A stretch of 49,330 nt of DNA from Priapulus caudatus. Lineage: Eukaryota > Priapulida > Priapulimorpha > Priapulimorphida > Priapulidae. Position 1 is the first letter of the stretch; the number at the start of each line of letters is the position of its first letter. Of the stretch, positions 1 through 11,535 are shown one piece after another. The position numbers and the translations under genes are program-made. Below the pieces are notes generated by a model that saw nothing but the letters and a program-made list of their open reading frames with translations, ran no database searches and was not told where the DNA came from. The stretch covers positions 123,347 through 172,676 of the forward strand of contig NW_014577727.1 in the NCBI RefSeq assembly GCF_000485595.1, read 5' to 3'.

Positions 1-757
1 AGGTCAATAACAGACCTGCGGGCAGATGGCGTGTCACACAAGGTCAATAACAGACCTGCAGGGCAGATATATACTCTTAGATTAATTACTCTCATCGTCT
101 CCACGACCACGTTGATGCCGGTTATTAGATCGCTTATAGATACGCGCTTGGGTCACGCAAGGTCAGTAACAGTAACGGCAGCAAGCAACAACTACCAACG
201 GTAACTTCTAAGTGCGGCGATTATTACACTAAATCACGAATTGCAATGCAGGCACGTCGAAGGACGATATGTCACACGTCACCACCTTGCAAAGAATTTA
301 GCAATACACAGAGTCCCACGTTGTCCTACTGAGTGGAAACAACAATACAAGTAATGATTGTGAACAAGTCGTCACAAGTGATACTTGCATGTGTCATGCA
401 TTAGGCCATAATAAAAACATTGTTTGTTTGCCCTCACCCAACGGCGCCAAAACGGGGCAGACTCAAAAAAAATTTATTCATCTTTCCCATTCTTTTTTTT
501 TTACAAATTGTATCACTGTACATTATATAAATCGGTACAGTAAGCAATACATTATATGTACCAAGCAAAACAAACATTCAACATAAAAGGTATCTCCACA
601 CAAGCACACCCGAGCATGAAGACACCATGCTGAATTTGTAAAAAGACCCCCTTCAAAAAAAGAAAAGCCTACCTACCTACCCAAACTTTTCAGCCTGGGT
701 CAGGTGAGGGCAAACAAAGATTTTTTTCGATTGTGGCCTTATATAATACATACATAC
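1..757. other. CTCF intron sequence at the left edge, no exon seen
   Basis: No exon with convincing splice sites or CTCF zinc-finger coding is visible here, so I read it as intron between the VYDF exon (758-845) and zinc-finger exons beyond the edge. The first 60 bases hold a direct repeat: an 18-base segment starting AGGTCAATAACAG occurs at position 1 and again at 41. A pyrimidine/purine-biased stretch lies around 470-510. Confidence 0.5.
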
Positions 758-3700
758 CCTAATTATCTTCTTGCCGTCTGCATCCACTTGCTCCGTGATG
801 GCCTGGCCCTCATCGTTGAAGTCATACACACTCAAGTCCTTGTCCCTAACATGACAGGAATCAGCAATTACAATTATGTCACTGATAACGAATCGGGATA
901 ATAATCAAACGGATTAAAGAATCATTAACACACAAATAATCAAAAAGGAATGGCTCCTGGGAATTTATTTCACACGTTTTTTGGATTTTTAACTAGCTGA
1001 GAAACAATCTTATCAGGTAAAAATTTAACGATACATTTAGTCCCGTTAGTACTTACTTTTAATGTAAAAAAATGGCAACAATTTTTTTTTTTTTTACAAA
1101 TATCACCGTAGAAAATTCGTGACGTCGTCAATTTAAAGCGAGCGTACTTACTTATCGTCCGGCTGCGATACGATCAGCACATAGCTGACCTCGTCCGGGT
1201 TGGTGTCGGACGGAACAATGGTCACCGTCTGGTAGGAGTTGCCTGTGTTCAGGATCACGTTCTGCCCGTCGCCCATCGCCTGCGCCTGCTCGGCTATGTT
1301 AGCCATCATCTGCAGTGTGTCATCCTCCCCCTGCAGCACGCACACAGTGTCACACACACACACGACACGTTACAGTCATGCTCAGGGCTCGAATTTCCCT
1401 ATTGCTATCTCGCAAAATGCGTGTCGATATTGAGAAATTGCGAGTAGAAAATATAAGCACTTGCTATTTTCTGCGAGTAGAAATTTATACCATACATTAT
1501 GGCATACATTATCACTGTCGATCACGGAAAGAATATATTTCATGATTAATGGTCAAACTGGTCGGTCAAATTGCCTACACAAGTTTCAATTCGCCGTTAT
1601 TTACCGTACGCTGTTTACACTTTCATAATGCCGATCGCTTGCAAAAAAATTGCACGTTAGAATTCATTTTAGTACGTAGATTTTTTAGGCACTCGTGATT
1701 TTTCGCAAATGGCTAAAATTGCGAAATTCGTCCCCTGATGCTTGCAATGACTTAATTCTAGAGGGAATCATTGCCACTCTGCGTAAACGACAACATATAA
1801 CAGTCATGCTTGCAGCGACTTAATTCTAGAGGGAATCCTTGCTACTCTGCGTAAACGAATTGTAAACATATATTGTCGTTTACTTAGTGTCAATGATTCC
1901 CTCTAGAATCGAGTCGCTGCAAGCATGTATGTAATGTGTTGTCGTTTATACATTGTGTCAATGAATAACGACAACATAACATTCATGCTTGCAGCGACTT
2001 AATTCTAGAGGCTATGCATGTGACCCTGCAGAGGGTGGAACATGAACTTGTGCAATCTAAGCACCAGATACAAGCAGATTATAGATTGTTTTACTATGAT
2101 CGTATATATGCGACACGATTTTAACTGTTGACACCACATCGACTGTTAAAATGGGTAATATATTTTGGAATATAAGAATGCATCTAGTTACGAAGCTTTT
2201 GTGGCTGACAGTGACACCTGCACTATGAGTCCCACCCACTCGTCTAGCACATAGATACGTACTTAAGGCACATGTACACGTAATAACCAACCTGTTCAGC
2301 TGTGTCAGCATTCACAATCGAGGCCTCAGATGTACATGTAATAACTAACCTGCTCAGCTGTGTCAGCATTCACAATCGACACCTCAGATGTACATGTAAT
2401 AACTAACCTGCTCAGCTGTGTCAGCATTCACAATCAACGCCTCAGATGTACATGTAATAACTAACCTGCTCAGCTGTGTCAGCATTCACAATCAACGCCT
2501 CAGATGTACATGTAATAACTAACCTGCTCAGCTGTGTCAGCATTCACAATCAACGCCTCAGATGTACATGTAATAACTAACCTGCTCAGCTGTGTCAGCA
2601 TTCACAATCAACGCCTCAGATGTACATGTAATAACTAACCTGCTCAGCTGTGTCAGCATTCACAATCAAGCCTCACACGTACATGCCTAATAACTGAAAC
2701 CTGCCCTTCAGCTGTGTCAGCATTCACAATCGACGCCTCAGACGACTGAATGACGTTACCAGACTGGTCCACCAGCACCCCTGCTGAAATCAAAGTGAGC
2801 AAGCATGATATGAGTGTTAAACAAATACAATAACTGAGACATTTATTAACACAATAGCAGATATCTAGCTAACTCCAATCATTGACTCATACTCTCACAT
2901 AGCATTCGCTGGTTGTTCCATTGTATATCCAAATACGAAGCAACACTGCTATCCCCATCTGGTCCATACATCCTCTCCCAACATTGGTAATAAAATCACC
3001 ATACCTAATCCTTACTCCCTCCTATATTATTAATATTATTATTATTATTATTAAATCTTTATTGCATGTAATTCAAATACAAATACATGTTCTGAAGATA
3101 GTGTTTTTCATTGAAAAAAAATCTGATAAATGCAATAGTGTTGAACAGTTAATATAATAAAATTTTTGAATGATACAGTACAAAACAGTGCAATACACAT
3201 GAAGGAAATATATTGTTAAAAAAAACGTGAGTACATTCAGTATATATGGTCTTCCCCTTTATCCAGCCAGTCCTTACCTTCTCCCACCTGGTCCTGATGC
3301 AGTACTGCATGCTCTCCCTCTAGCACCGCTCCAGGTTGCAATGCTACCATAGGCTCCTGTTGGCGCTGAGCTCCACCCTGTTGCTGCACGCCTATGCCCT
3401 CTATAGAAAACACAAGGTCGAGGTGAGAAAGACACTCCAGGGGTAGAAATTAACTTTTGAACAAGGCAACGGACTCCCTGCCCTCAAAAAGAGGGAGCCC
3501 GCAGCAATATGAGGGAGTCCGCAGTCTGAAGTTCATTAACAATAACGCATGTGCTTATTTTGAAGATTCATGCGCTTGCACGTCTGCCAAATTTTCTTCG
3601 GACATTTGCTGAAAAAATACGGTAATACCGCGAGGCCATGCTCTGGAACGAACTAGTTAGTATATAGCAGAATTTTCAGGGAGTCACACGGCTTCCTGCA

Positions 3701-5679
3701 TATGTCAAATCAAGGAGTCCGACAGTAAATCAGGGAGTATTTGACTACAGACTTGCGTTAATATTGCACCATGCACTCTGGCAGAACGACGAATCCGTGA
3801 GAAACACTATACAACTTGCATGCGTCCCGTTATACACATATACCAGCACACAAAGTCACATTGGTATATCAAGGTGTTATCCAGTCCGAGTCACCTCAAT
3901 TTCATCCAACATGTGCACGTTTGCAGTAAAAATGAGGAAACAAAGCTACAATCACTACGATTCCTCCAGCAATGATGTGTTACCATAAAGACAACTGCTA
4001 CACCCGTGTGGCAAACCGCACGCGACTACAAGTCTCCCTGTAGGTGGCGCTCACCTGTGGCTGCGTTCACCAGACCACTGATGCCAGAATCATGGAGCGC
4101 CTCGCCACCCTGTGTCTGTCCTGCTACGGTGGCGCCCTCCATCTCTTGTGACTCCTCTTTGAAATGTGCCAGGTCAGCCACTACGTTATATTAGAAAACA
4201 TGCAGCATCAAAAACGATGTTCAACATTCAGGCATTGTTAAAACGTCCTACTGCGATGGTGATGGCACTACAATTACTCCCAACACAACAACCTACACAC
4301 AACACGCAACCACTTATCTGTTTTTATTCGAGCACCTTCCCTTACGTCGCGATAGCACACAAAGAACGACGGAAAGGTTTTTCTCCTGCAGGGTGAATGC
4401 AGAGCTCTTACCTTGCTCTTGCTCGTGTAACGAGGGATCATATTCTGAGCCATCTGCAGTCGTGTATTGGATGTTACCCTGATCATCCGTAGTGACAAAC
4501 ACCACCTGCTGCTGCCCGTCACCTCCACCAACATCTGCAGGGTAGGGAGGAAGCATTCACTTTATCATGATAACTAGTGCTTAACCAGTTGCTGATGAGC
4601 ATTACAGATGAAGAGATATCGATTCGATAGATCATAGAGATTCGAGTAGAACATGGTCCGACTACCCATCTCACGACTTGATGTCGGCCAGATTAGGGAT
4701 TGAATATTGGATATTGGACCAATTCACAAACCAAATGGAGGCTACAATTCGACAAATTCGCAATTTAAAAGCAGATATTTACCTCGTGTTTACAATTGGG
4801 CTTCATTTTTTTCCACAATGGCCTTTTTTATACCAAATCTGTATCTTATTCAGATATTTCATCAATAACACCAACGTTTTTCTGAAGCCTCAGTGATTAT
4901 AGCTCTCTGTGCAAGACGCTTCATGATGGATTGTTCAGCTCAAACACCACACAGTGTGCTGCTGACGAAATCGTGCCCAAAATTTGCAACGGATTTTTTC
5001 GCAAAATAAATTATCAAGGATCATAATTACTCAGATAAAACCCTGGATCTAACTCTGCCCCCTGCGTGCACGTGGGCGCATAGTTGTCAGCGGTAACAAG
5101 GATGTAGATCAATGTCTCCAGCGGTGTAACACATGGAAATCACAGAAGTGCATGCACAAGAGATTGCATACCTGGTGATTCACTCTCCGCGCCAGTACCG
5201 GATGCAACGTAGAGCACCTGCTGCTGATCCGTCGTGTCCGCACTGCCCGAGGTTACATACACCATCTGGCCACCAGACTGCGCTGCTGCTGAGCCTGGTG
5301 GTGCTGCAATGAACCAACAGCAGTTAACGCATGTGAGAATTGCCAGAGAACAAGCGTTCCTCTGCACGTGCCAACGAAGCACTTTTATACATATATACCC
5401 GATTTGAAAAGGTAGAAAGCCCCTTGCATATCCTTGAACGACCTTGATTAAAATTTAATAAATCCACAATGATACATGCTCTTTTTCGATTCGAACTTTA
5501 AGTCGAATGAGCAAAAGCAAGGACCAAGCAGAGAGACTGGGGATTTCTACACCAACCACTTAGCAAAATACACTGAACATACCATCCTGTATCTCCTTAT
5601 TAAACGTGTCCAAGTAAGACTGGATATCAGTCAGCGTCTGTGGAGTAGCCGTCCCTGTGGCGGCCTCTGCTGCATCCAT
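758..5679 (-). CDS. CTCF: CTCF insulator protein, N-terminal part (8 exons, zinc fingers off the left edge)
   Basis: CTCF is the nuclear zinc-finger DNA-binding protein that sets insulators and, with cohesin, chromatin loops. Eight minus-strand coding exons join in phase: 5679-5583, 5303-5172, 4534-4412, 4180-4055, 3400-3278, 2783-2701, 1330-1152 and 845-758, giving 317 codons. The ATG at 5679 opens MDAAEAATGT, comparable with the acidic vertebrate CTCF start. The middle is acidic and Q/G/V-rich with repeated 'QQQVV/LYV' patches. The diagnostic match is DLSVYDFNDE near residues 291-300, equivalent to DVSVYDFEEE of vertebrate CTCF just before the fingers. Junctions in the first half are all phase 1, so those exons are symmetrical cassettes. 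The 5' UTR probably continues upstream (acceptor-like TAATGCAG just above the ATG). No zinc finger is in the window. The N-terminus is otherwise poorly conserved, so identity rests on this motif and architecture. Confidence 0.8.
1383..1737. mobile_element. hAT-like MITE in CTCF intron
   Basis: Terminal inverted repeats begin CAGGGCTCGAATTTC on the left and, reverse-complemented, CAGGGGACGAATTTC on the right. CAGGG ends are typical of hAT elements. The insertion is bounded by ATGCT at 1378-1382 and again at 1738-1742, an apparent 5-bp target duplication rather than the canonical 8. No transposase is encoded in the 355 bp. Confidence 0.6.
1738..2030. repeat. Cluster of direct and inverted short repeats
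   Basis: A segment of about 25 bases containing GACTTAATTCTAGAGG recurs at about 1749, 1818 and 1995, and in inverted orientation at 1890-1925 (CCTCTAGAATCGAGTCGCTG). GTAAACGACAA / TTGTCGTTTAC arms also recur. The block can fold on itself and lies in a CTCF intron. Confidence 0.6.
2297..2720. repeat. 58-bp tandem repeat copied from the 3' end of CTCF exon 6 and its splice donor
   Basis: The string CAGCTGTGTCAGCATTCACA recurs at 2297, 2355, 2413, 2471, 2529, 2587 and 2645, an exact 58-bp period, with a diverged eighth copy at 2709 inside the genuine CTCF exon 6 (2783-2701). On the minus strand each unit carries 11 codons reading ALIVNADTAEQ, or nearly so, followed by a GTTAGT donor-like site and about 20 bases of intron. 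Units from 2413 to 2645 are nearly identical, implying recent expansion. Confidence 0.85.
3438..3470 (+). mobile_element. hAT-type terminal repeat (other end not identified)
   Basis: CAGGGGTAGAAATTAACTTT begins here and runs on with TTGAACAAG. Nearly the same 28 bases occur inverted at 13451-13478, showing a shared terminal repeat of a dispersed element. The body beyond 3470 holds GGGAGTCCG-type repeats to about 3740, but I could not place the second end. Confidence 0.4.
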
Positions 5680-5993
5680 GTTGACTTTTTAAAAGTTTTA
5701 CCAGCAATTAATTGATTCTGCATTAGAAATAAACACATAATGAGTCAGCCCACACCTATCAGCTACCCCCCCCAACCATTCAAAGCTGACCAGTGCTAAC
5801 ATAAGCATAAATCAGAACCTAATAGGAACAGACACAATTACTTAGGTCCCTGACAAATCAAGTAACAGTATTATTAAACTGCATTACGGTGATTAACTGG
5901 TTGGACCCGATCCACTTTTCAAAACTGATCTAGATTCAAATAAATTCTTACGTAAGATTTTAAAGTAGGATTGAAATTCTGAATCATTACCAT

Positions 5994-6160
5994 CAGGGAA
6001 AAAATATAATTCATTTTTCGGGGGCTACTTTTCAAGCTCGCGTGCATGAAAATAGCACTCTAAAATTTGGTTTGCATTGAACTCTATGCAAATTTACGGG
6101 GGCTCTTTTTGGTATTTCGGGGGCTAAATCGCCCCGAGCCCCCGTGTATTTTTTTCACTG
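5994..6160. mobile_element. 167-bp hAT MITE with perfect 8-bp target duplication
   Basis: The element starts CAGGGAAAAAATATAATTC and ends TTTTTTTCACTG. It is flanked on both sides by ATTACCAT (5986-5993 and 6161-6168), a perfect 8-bp duplication diagnostic of hAT transposition. Its interior has two CGGGGGCT motifs. It lies upstream of the CTCF start codon. Confidence 0.85.
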
Positions 6161-6341
6161 ATTACCATATCATGTGAGCAGTGTTTGGCAGTCACAACCC
6201 CACACACAATGCACTGTGCTTTTTGCAATTTGAAATTGGCATATTTAGATGTTCATGTTGTTCTGTCCCCTTCATGTCTTCTTTTTACATGCCAATCTGA
6301 TACCAGTTTAATGACAACTACTACTAGTACTAAGTGGTAAA

Positions 6342-6696
6342 GGCGCAAATCCACTTTAGGCACCTTAGCCTTAGGTATCACGAAGTGATGCACAGATTTC
6401 TGTGTATCATCAACTGATGCACAGATTTCTGTGTATCATCAACTGATGCACAGACTTTCCGTATATCAAGGAATGATGCAAAAACCCTAACCCTAACCCT
6501 AAGTCATAAAGTATAACCTTAGGTATCACGAAGTGTGTTAGGGTTAGGGTTAGGGTTAGGGTTTTTACATCATTTCTTGATATACGGAGTCTGTGCATCA
6601 GTTGATGATACACAGAAATCTGTGCATCAGTTGATGATACACAGAAATCTGTGCATCACTTCGTGATACCTAAGGTGCCTAAATTGGATTTGCACC
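6342..6696. mobile_element. Foldback element with 29-bp subterminal repeats and opposed telomere-like arrays
   Basis: The ends GGCGCAAATCCACTTTAGG and, reverse-complemented, GGTGCAAATCCAATTTAGG form long terminal inverted repeats. Just inside are three 29-bp direct repeats (GATGCACAGATTTCTGTG...) on each arm. Near the centre are CCCTAA repeats at about 6484-6501 and TTAGGG repeats at about 6538-6561, so the telomere motif itself is arranged head-to-head. Flanks GTGGTAAA and GTAGTAAG are a possible imperfect target duplication. There is no ORF of consequence. Confidence 0.75.
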
Positions 6697-6789
6697 GTAG
6701 TAAGTAGTAAGTTTTAAAGTACTATTGCCGTATTGCTACTAGAGACAGCTACTACAACTTTATAGTATTACTATTAGTAGCACAATTAC

Positions 6790-7065
6790 GCTCATAGGGT
6801 CTAAGTCCCCCAGGGTACTGCCGGAACGTACCCTGGTAACTATCTGATATGGTTAGGGTTAGGGTTAGGGAGTAGGCGTAGGCGACTCCCTAGACTCGTT
6901 AGTGGAGTAGGCGAGGTACGGTCTGGCATATTAGATAGTAGGTACCAGCAGAGCATATAAATCACGTTGATTTATATGCTCTCCTACCAGGGGTACGTTC
7001 CGGTATACCGGACCGTACCCAGGGTACGTTCCGGCAGTACCCTGGGGGACATAGACCCTCTCAGC
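6790..7065. mobile_element. Telomere-motif foldback element, family D copy 1
   Basis: Ends are GCTCATAGGGTC and GACCCTCTCAGC, with an inner palindromic module GGGTACTGCCGGAACGTACC on both arms. A (TTAGGG)3 array lies at about 6850-6870. A second internal hairpin, GCATATAAATCA / TGATTTATATGC, sits near 6954-6980. Flanks CACAATTAC and ACAAGTTAC agree with a 9-bp duplication apart from one indel. Confidence 0.8.
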
Positions 7066-7103
7066 ACAAGTTACAACATCATGTTTGAGCATCTCAGAAT
7101 TAT

Positions 7104-7166
7104 AAATATGTCCAATTTAGTGCAGTGCTCTGTTATTAAGAGCACTGCACTAAATTGGACATATTT
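7104..7166. repeat. Perfect 28-bp stem hairpin with 7-nt loop
   Basis: Bases 7104-7131 and 7139-7166 are exact reverse complements, separated by GTTATTA. The hairpin lies 38 bp beyond the family D copy. It could be a recent tiny MITE or a pre-miRNA-like stem. An A-rich tail follows. The sequence after it (about 7195-7260) is found inverted at about 40125-40185. Confidence 0.8.
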
Positions 7167-7169
7167 CAA

Positions 7170-8560
7170 ACGGCAGGTCAAATCAAATCAAAAAATTTAT
7201 TTATCACCATAATTTGCAAAAATACAATGATGCAGAGAACATTATTTTGAAGGGTGAAGGGGTAGCGAAAGACCATAGGCATAGGTCCATAATATTTGAA
7301 CTTCTGTAAAGCTAACAAATGCCAACCACTGCTACCATGCTAACTGCCTACATTAGTCATAGCAGGCATTTACTGATAGCCTAGTACATTTTAGTACAGC
7401 ATACTTTAGATGTGTTGAACTGTGTGGATGTTAAAACTACGGGAAATCGACTGAATACTGCCGCATGGATATTTTGAAATTAGTGGTTTTACTTTTAGGT
7501 GCAAGCGCCCCCTTATAAACACGACGGAAAGCAAGCATAAATGTGTTAGCGCCACCTCCCGCCACCATGGCGTCGGCTACAACGCGCGCTAATGCTTATG
7601 GACTTTGCCGTTTTGGGCTGATTTTCCAGACAAAGGAATGAATAGTTTAGCTTGAATTTTATGCCAGAAATCCGCAAGTTTTCCACCACCAAAAACGCAG
7701 ATTTTAACCATTTTCGTAATTTTACTTCTCGTCGAAAACATACTAAATAAAGAGCCGGTGACTTGTGTCCACCTATTATCAAAGAACAGTTTCCAAAATT
7801 TGTCACCGGGGCGCTGTGAAATCGGAGAGATATCATGTCGGCAACGGCGACCGCGCTCCAATAAAGAAGGGAAATGCGGCGGGAAACGCCACAACTGTTT
7901 TATGGTTCCTCTTCTACGTTGAAGTTGAACAACAATACCACCGGAAAGTTCATATTCTCTACTGAATACTCTACTATCTATCGCGAAATTGAAGGGCAAA
8001 ACTTACCAGTAGACGATGAAAATTCTAACACTTGAGGGCGTTGTTCAAAGACCCATCATGGCTAACGCCACCCGACGAAGAAGAAGGGTCGTTCGGCAAA
8101 TTCCGGAGCGATCCGAACATTCACGAAGCGTTAAATCGCGTTGGCAAGTTGTTAAAGCTGTATAGTCGCCCATCGACGTGATGGGAAATAGACAATAATC
8201 GCTTGAAATTCTGCTTAAAATTGCGAAATAGGATTCGTGGGATTTTATTGCTGATGCATTTTAACGCGAAAAATTCTAAGCACATTACAAAGAGCCAATT
8301 GGCTTATGTATGACGCAATGTTTCACTGAGTGACGAAATCTGTCATCTCCGTGACTCGGTCTCGCAGGAAATTGTGCTCTTTCTAATATTTTATCAAATT
8401 TATGTTTATTTAGTTACTCCAATTTCATACTTTACAAACAACATGTTTATAAATAATTTATGCCCGCATGATGCGCTTAGGCAACTAGCCAAGTTAACTA
8501 CCTACTAGTACTTACTAGTAGTAGTAGTAGTACTAAACCCCATGAATGGCACAGAAAACG
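7170..8560. other. Intergenic DNA between CTCF start and the next gene; possible CTCF upstream region
   Basis: No exon could be assigned. ORFs at 7546-7999 (minus) overlap each other in different frames and show no recognisable domain. The stretch 7545-8370 is less AT-rich than its surroundings and contains GCCACCATGGCG-like and CGACGAAG motifs, so it could be the CTCF promoter or a non-coding first exon, but nothing decides this. Short trinucleotide TAG/TAC runs lie at 8505-8535. Confidence 0.3.
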
Positions 8561-8599
8561 TGACATCTACATTATTTTATCGGCATTGCTCCATACACA

Positions 8600-8748
8600 T
8601 CAGGAGTAGATAATAGGGATCCCTATTATCTACTCCTGATACACATACAGTATACGGTAGATACAAGAATGTAACCCAAACACAGGATAGGGGTACACGG
8701 GTGACGGGATACACCTATCCTGTGTTGGGGTTACATTATAGTATCTAC
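8600..8748. repeat. Two adjacent inverted repeats
   Basis: ATCAGGAGTAGATAATAGG / CCTATTATCTACTCCTGAT forms a palindrome at about 8599-8640. Immediately after, TAGATACAAGAATGTAACCC and its imperfect complement enclose a second stem (8658-8745) with CACAGGATAG / CTATCCTGTG arms. Neither has coding content, and both look like small foldback MITEs. Confidence 0.6.
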
Positions 8749-8896
8749 ATAATTGGCATTAATACATTATCCATAATGTTCTGAGTGTTACTCACTGTTT
8801 TACACACTACGACTGCCAATAAACTTAAAAACAAGGTATTTACCACCATGAGAAGGTCACACAAAGCCTGTCTAAACACAAAGGCCTTAGGGTTCT

Positions 8897-9056
8897 AATA
8901 GCAAAAGCAGTTCAGTCCTTTGTTAACAGTCAACAAATCCATGTTTAACCCTCCTCTTGAGGGTCAAAAGGTTATCAGACACTTACTCTTCGCACGTCAG
9001 TGGAAAGTAGTTTTCATGGTCCTTTCAATAAAGTGATAAAAACATTAAGTCAGCGC
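8897..9056 (+). mobile_element. Dispersed repeat family A, copy 1 (5' fragment)
   Basis: Starts GCAAAAGCAGTTCAGTCC and carries the family hallmark AACCCTCCTCTTGAGGGTC. It stops where the composite tRNA-like repeat begins. Related copies are at 9500-10412, 16773-17350, 23417-24055 and, reversed, 28738-29334. No protein is encoded. Confidence 0.7.
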
Positions 9057-9499
9057 TACGGCTATAAACGTAACATTTAAGTCGTGCGTAGTGACTTTGT
9101 TAGGCGCAGATATGCAGATACGCAGTTGCGTACACATCATTTCAGCAACCTTCTGCATTCTGTATACCTCCCAAATCCCATTGGTTGATACAAATCGCGT
9201 GCCTGAAATTCCTGTTTTATGGTGGATTGTGACCCTAACCCTATTAAAAAAAAATTATTTGTTGTTATTAAATTGTTGTAAATAAATCATGTAAATATTT
9301 GCCTTAATTGGAAAAAAATAGTTAAATGGATAAAGATAGAAAAATACAGAAAACAGGTAAATAATAAAAAATCTGATGGGATTTGACCCAAGGAACTTTG
9401 AGCAATAATCCTGTACTGTACTCGTTGGGCTATCCAGACATATTGGCTTTCTAGATTATGGATGTGCCATGAATATGAGAACACTGACATCATCGAGGC
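9057..9499 (-). mobile_element. Composite repeat B with tRNA-like SINE head, copy 1
   Basis: Closely matches 16296-16770. Read on the minus strand it has a tRNA-like segment (about 9440-9366; degenerate B box around GGGTCAAATCCC) followed by an A/T-rich body. On the plus strand an upstream part matches half of the foldback element at 35136-35341, including CCCATTGGTTGATACAAATC and two CCCTAA units near 9232-9243. It separates two pieces of family A repeat. Confidence 0.6.
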
Positions 9500-10412
9500 A
9501 GTTCAGGAATCCATGTTTAACCCTCCTCTTGAGGGTCAAAAGGTTATCAGACACTTACTCTTCGCACGTCAGTGGAAAGCACATTTCATGGTCCTTTCAA
9601 TAAAGGGATAAAAATGGTAGGTCACCGCTGAAAAAAAATAAGTTTTTCAATCGCTCGGTCACACCATGTCCTCAGAAAATGTCAAAAATCTGCCCTGTGC
9701 CCCATTGACCTTTGACCTCCAATTTCCGCACAGTGATGGCTTTTCCCACCATGATGCTATACACCGACTATCACGAGCCTAGGTCGAGCCGTTTAGATTT
9801 GTGCCGCAATTCTGCATTTCCTCCCTATACCTTAAGTTAAGGAGGGAATGTTCCCACTTCTTTTACACCTCTTGACCTTTGACCTTTGACCCCCAGCGTC
9901 GACATCCCAACTCGTTTTCGGATTACCCCCCCTACGTCCCGACTTTCGAATCCGTACGTCGAGCCGTTTAGATTTGTGCCAAACTGTTGACGGACGGACG
10001 CACGCAGGGACGCACGGACAATCATGCGATTCTACAAGCTGAAAAGTGTCTTCAGAAAATGTCTGATATCTGACCTTTCCCCACTGCCCTTTGACTTGTG
10101 ACCTCCAATTTCGCGCTGGTCACACTATACATCGAATGATCGAATGTAGGTTGAGCCGTTGAGATTTGTGCCGCAATTCCGTATTTCCTCCTATACCTTA
10201 AGTTAAGGGGGAAATATTGACACAGCTTGACCTTTGACCCCCAAATTCGACATCCCGAGTCCTTTTCGCGATCCCCCCCCCCAGACGTCCCGAATATCAA
10301 GACCGTACGTCGAGCGGTTAAGATTTGTGCCCAACTGTTGACGGACGGACGCACGGACGGACAATCATGCGATTCTACAAGCTGCATCCGACTTCGTCAG
10401 CTGAGCTAAAAA
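9500..10412 (+). mobile_element. Dispersed repeat family A, copy 2, internally duplicated
   Basis: Runs from the AACCCTCCTCTTGAGGGTC block to the family 3' end GCTGCATCCGACTTCGTCAG followed by CTGAGCTAAAAAC. The 3' half is present twice (about 9650-10036 and 10037-10412). It includes nuclear-receptor DR1-like motifs TGACCTTTGACCT at 9706-9718 and two overlapping TGACCTTTGACC at 9873-9891, and ends in GACGGACG-type simple repeats. No coding capacity is seen. Confidence 0.7.
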
Positions 10413-10730
10413 CCATTCTGTATTCATAATTGTACGTTGTATTCATCTTCGCCTTGTAATTACTTTGATCGATACATGCATCTTCTACTTCTATTGTTAC
10501 TAAGTCATACTACACTATGTCACATGCTCACAGCCATGATAATTGCATATCATACTGTATTTTTCAGCGAGTTTGGGTTTGCATTGTCCAGATGCCAGAC
10601 TGACTGCTGTTTTGAGCACTTGCGACTAACTTGGTAAATATCTTGGTAATGATTCGCTCATGCTCAGTATTTGTCAGCATTCAACAAAATAATATTCCTT
10701 TCTGCTAGTACTGGATCAAGTATGATATAA

Positions 10731-11163
10731 TATATGTGACCCGCTGCAGCAAAACCAGGATTAAGTAGGAAATTCTACAAATTGAGTTATGTGCATATCT
10801 GAATAGATCATTTAATTACCTTTAAAATGATATATAATATTTGGCTATATCTAAAGAATTGACCGATCTACAGCAATTTGAAGATCGGAAACCGACTTAT
10901 TCTGGAATATGCAGCTTTTGAGATAAAGCGTTCCTGGTCAGGGGCCCTCCAAACAATTATTTTTTTAATTAAAAATGACCATAATAATCTAGAGATATCT
11001 GAACCTATATATCCGGATTAAATATGCACTTAGGAACTTATTTTTGTAAAAATCTCATTCTTGTCCAGGTAGGCCATTTTCAGCATTGACATGTGTGCGT
11101 GCTCATTACTCAAAACAATGACTTGCGACTTAGTCCGTATTATGCTAGAGCGGGTCACATATT
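10731..11163. mobile_element. TIR MITE with ATATGTGACCCGCT ends
   Basis: ATATGTGACCCGCT at 10732-10745 is exactly complementary to AGCGGGTCACATAT at 11149-11162. The 430-bp body has no ORF. TA dinucleotides at both edges would suit a Tc1/mariner or similar family, but the exact target duplication cannot be separated from the AT-rich flank. Confidence 0.7.
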
Positions 11164-11535
11164 TATCATGGTTATGGGCATGCAAAATGTATGTCAGATT
11201 TGCATGTATGCCTCTGGCGTAACTTAGTCTGGTGCCACCAGACTAACCCAGAGATGCATACTAAAATATAACGTGGTGACTAGGTGATATAAATACTTGA
11301 TATGTTGTTCAATAACTTCTGAGAGTTGTTCTAGTAGGTTTATTTTTCATCAATCGTACATATAGTATGTAACAGTTTGCACGGAGACAGGTATATAAAT
11401 ACAAAGTGACAATGCCTAAGACTAATTCCTAAATATTTTTGCTATCAATAAAAAACAACCCAAACAAATTCTTGCTCTTCACCAAAAGAATAAAATGTGT
11501 TGACAGCCTGCATGTTGTTATGCGGGTAATATTTG

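Noticed and set aside
1-60. CRISPR-like or regulatory meaning for the repeated AGGTCAATAACAGACC segment
   Set aside because: Only two copies 40 bp apart in a eukaryotic intron; a simple local duplication is sufficient.
2921-3157. 78-codon plus-strand ORF
   Set aside because: AT-rich translation over an ATT microsatellite, antisense to a CTCF intron, with no domain.
6480-6565. Interpretation of the TTAGGG arrays as scars of a telomere fusion
   Set aside because: The arrays lie inside defined foldback elements with flanking target duplications and only a few units, so transposition explains them better.
7546-7999. Two overlapping minus-strand ORFs of 96 and 136 codons
   Set aside because: They overlap in different frames, have no recognisable domain, and no splice or expression context supports them. 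I kept the area only as possible CTCF upstream DNA.
9837-10409. ORFs with RASVRQQ- and GRTDGQSCDS-like peptides
   Set aside because: Translations of the GACGGACG/GCACGCAC tail of the family A repeat. Similar peptides appear at every copy (17119, 23799, 28726), so they are repeat shadows.
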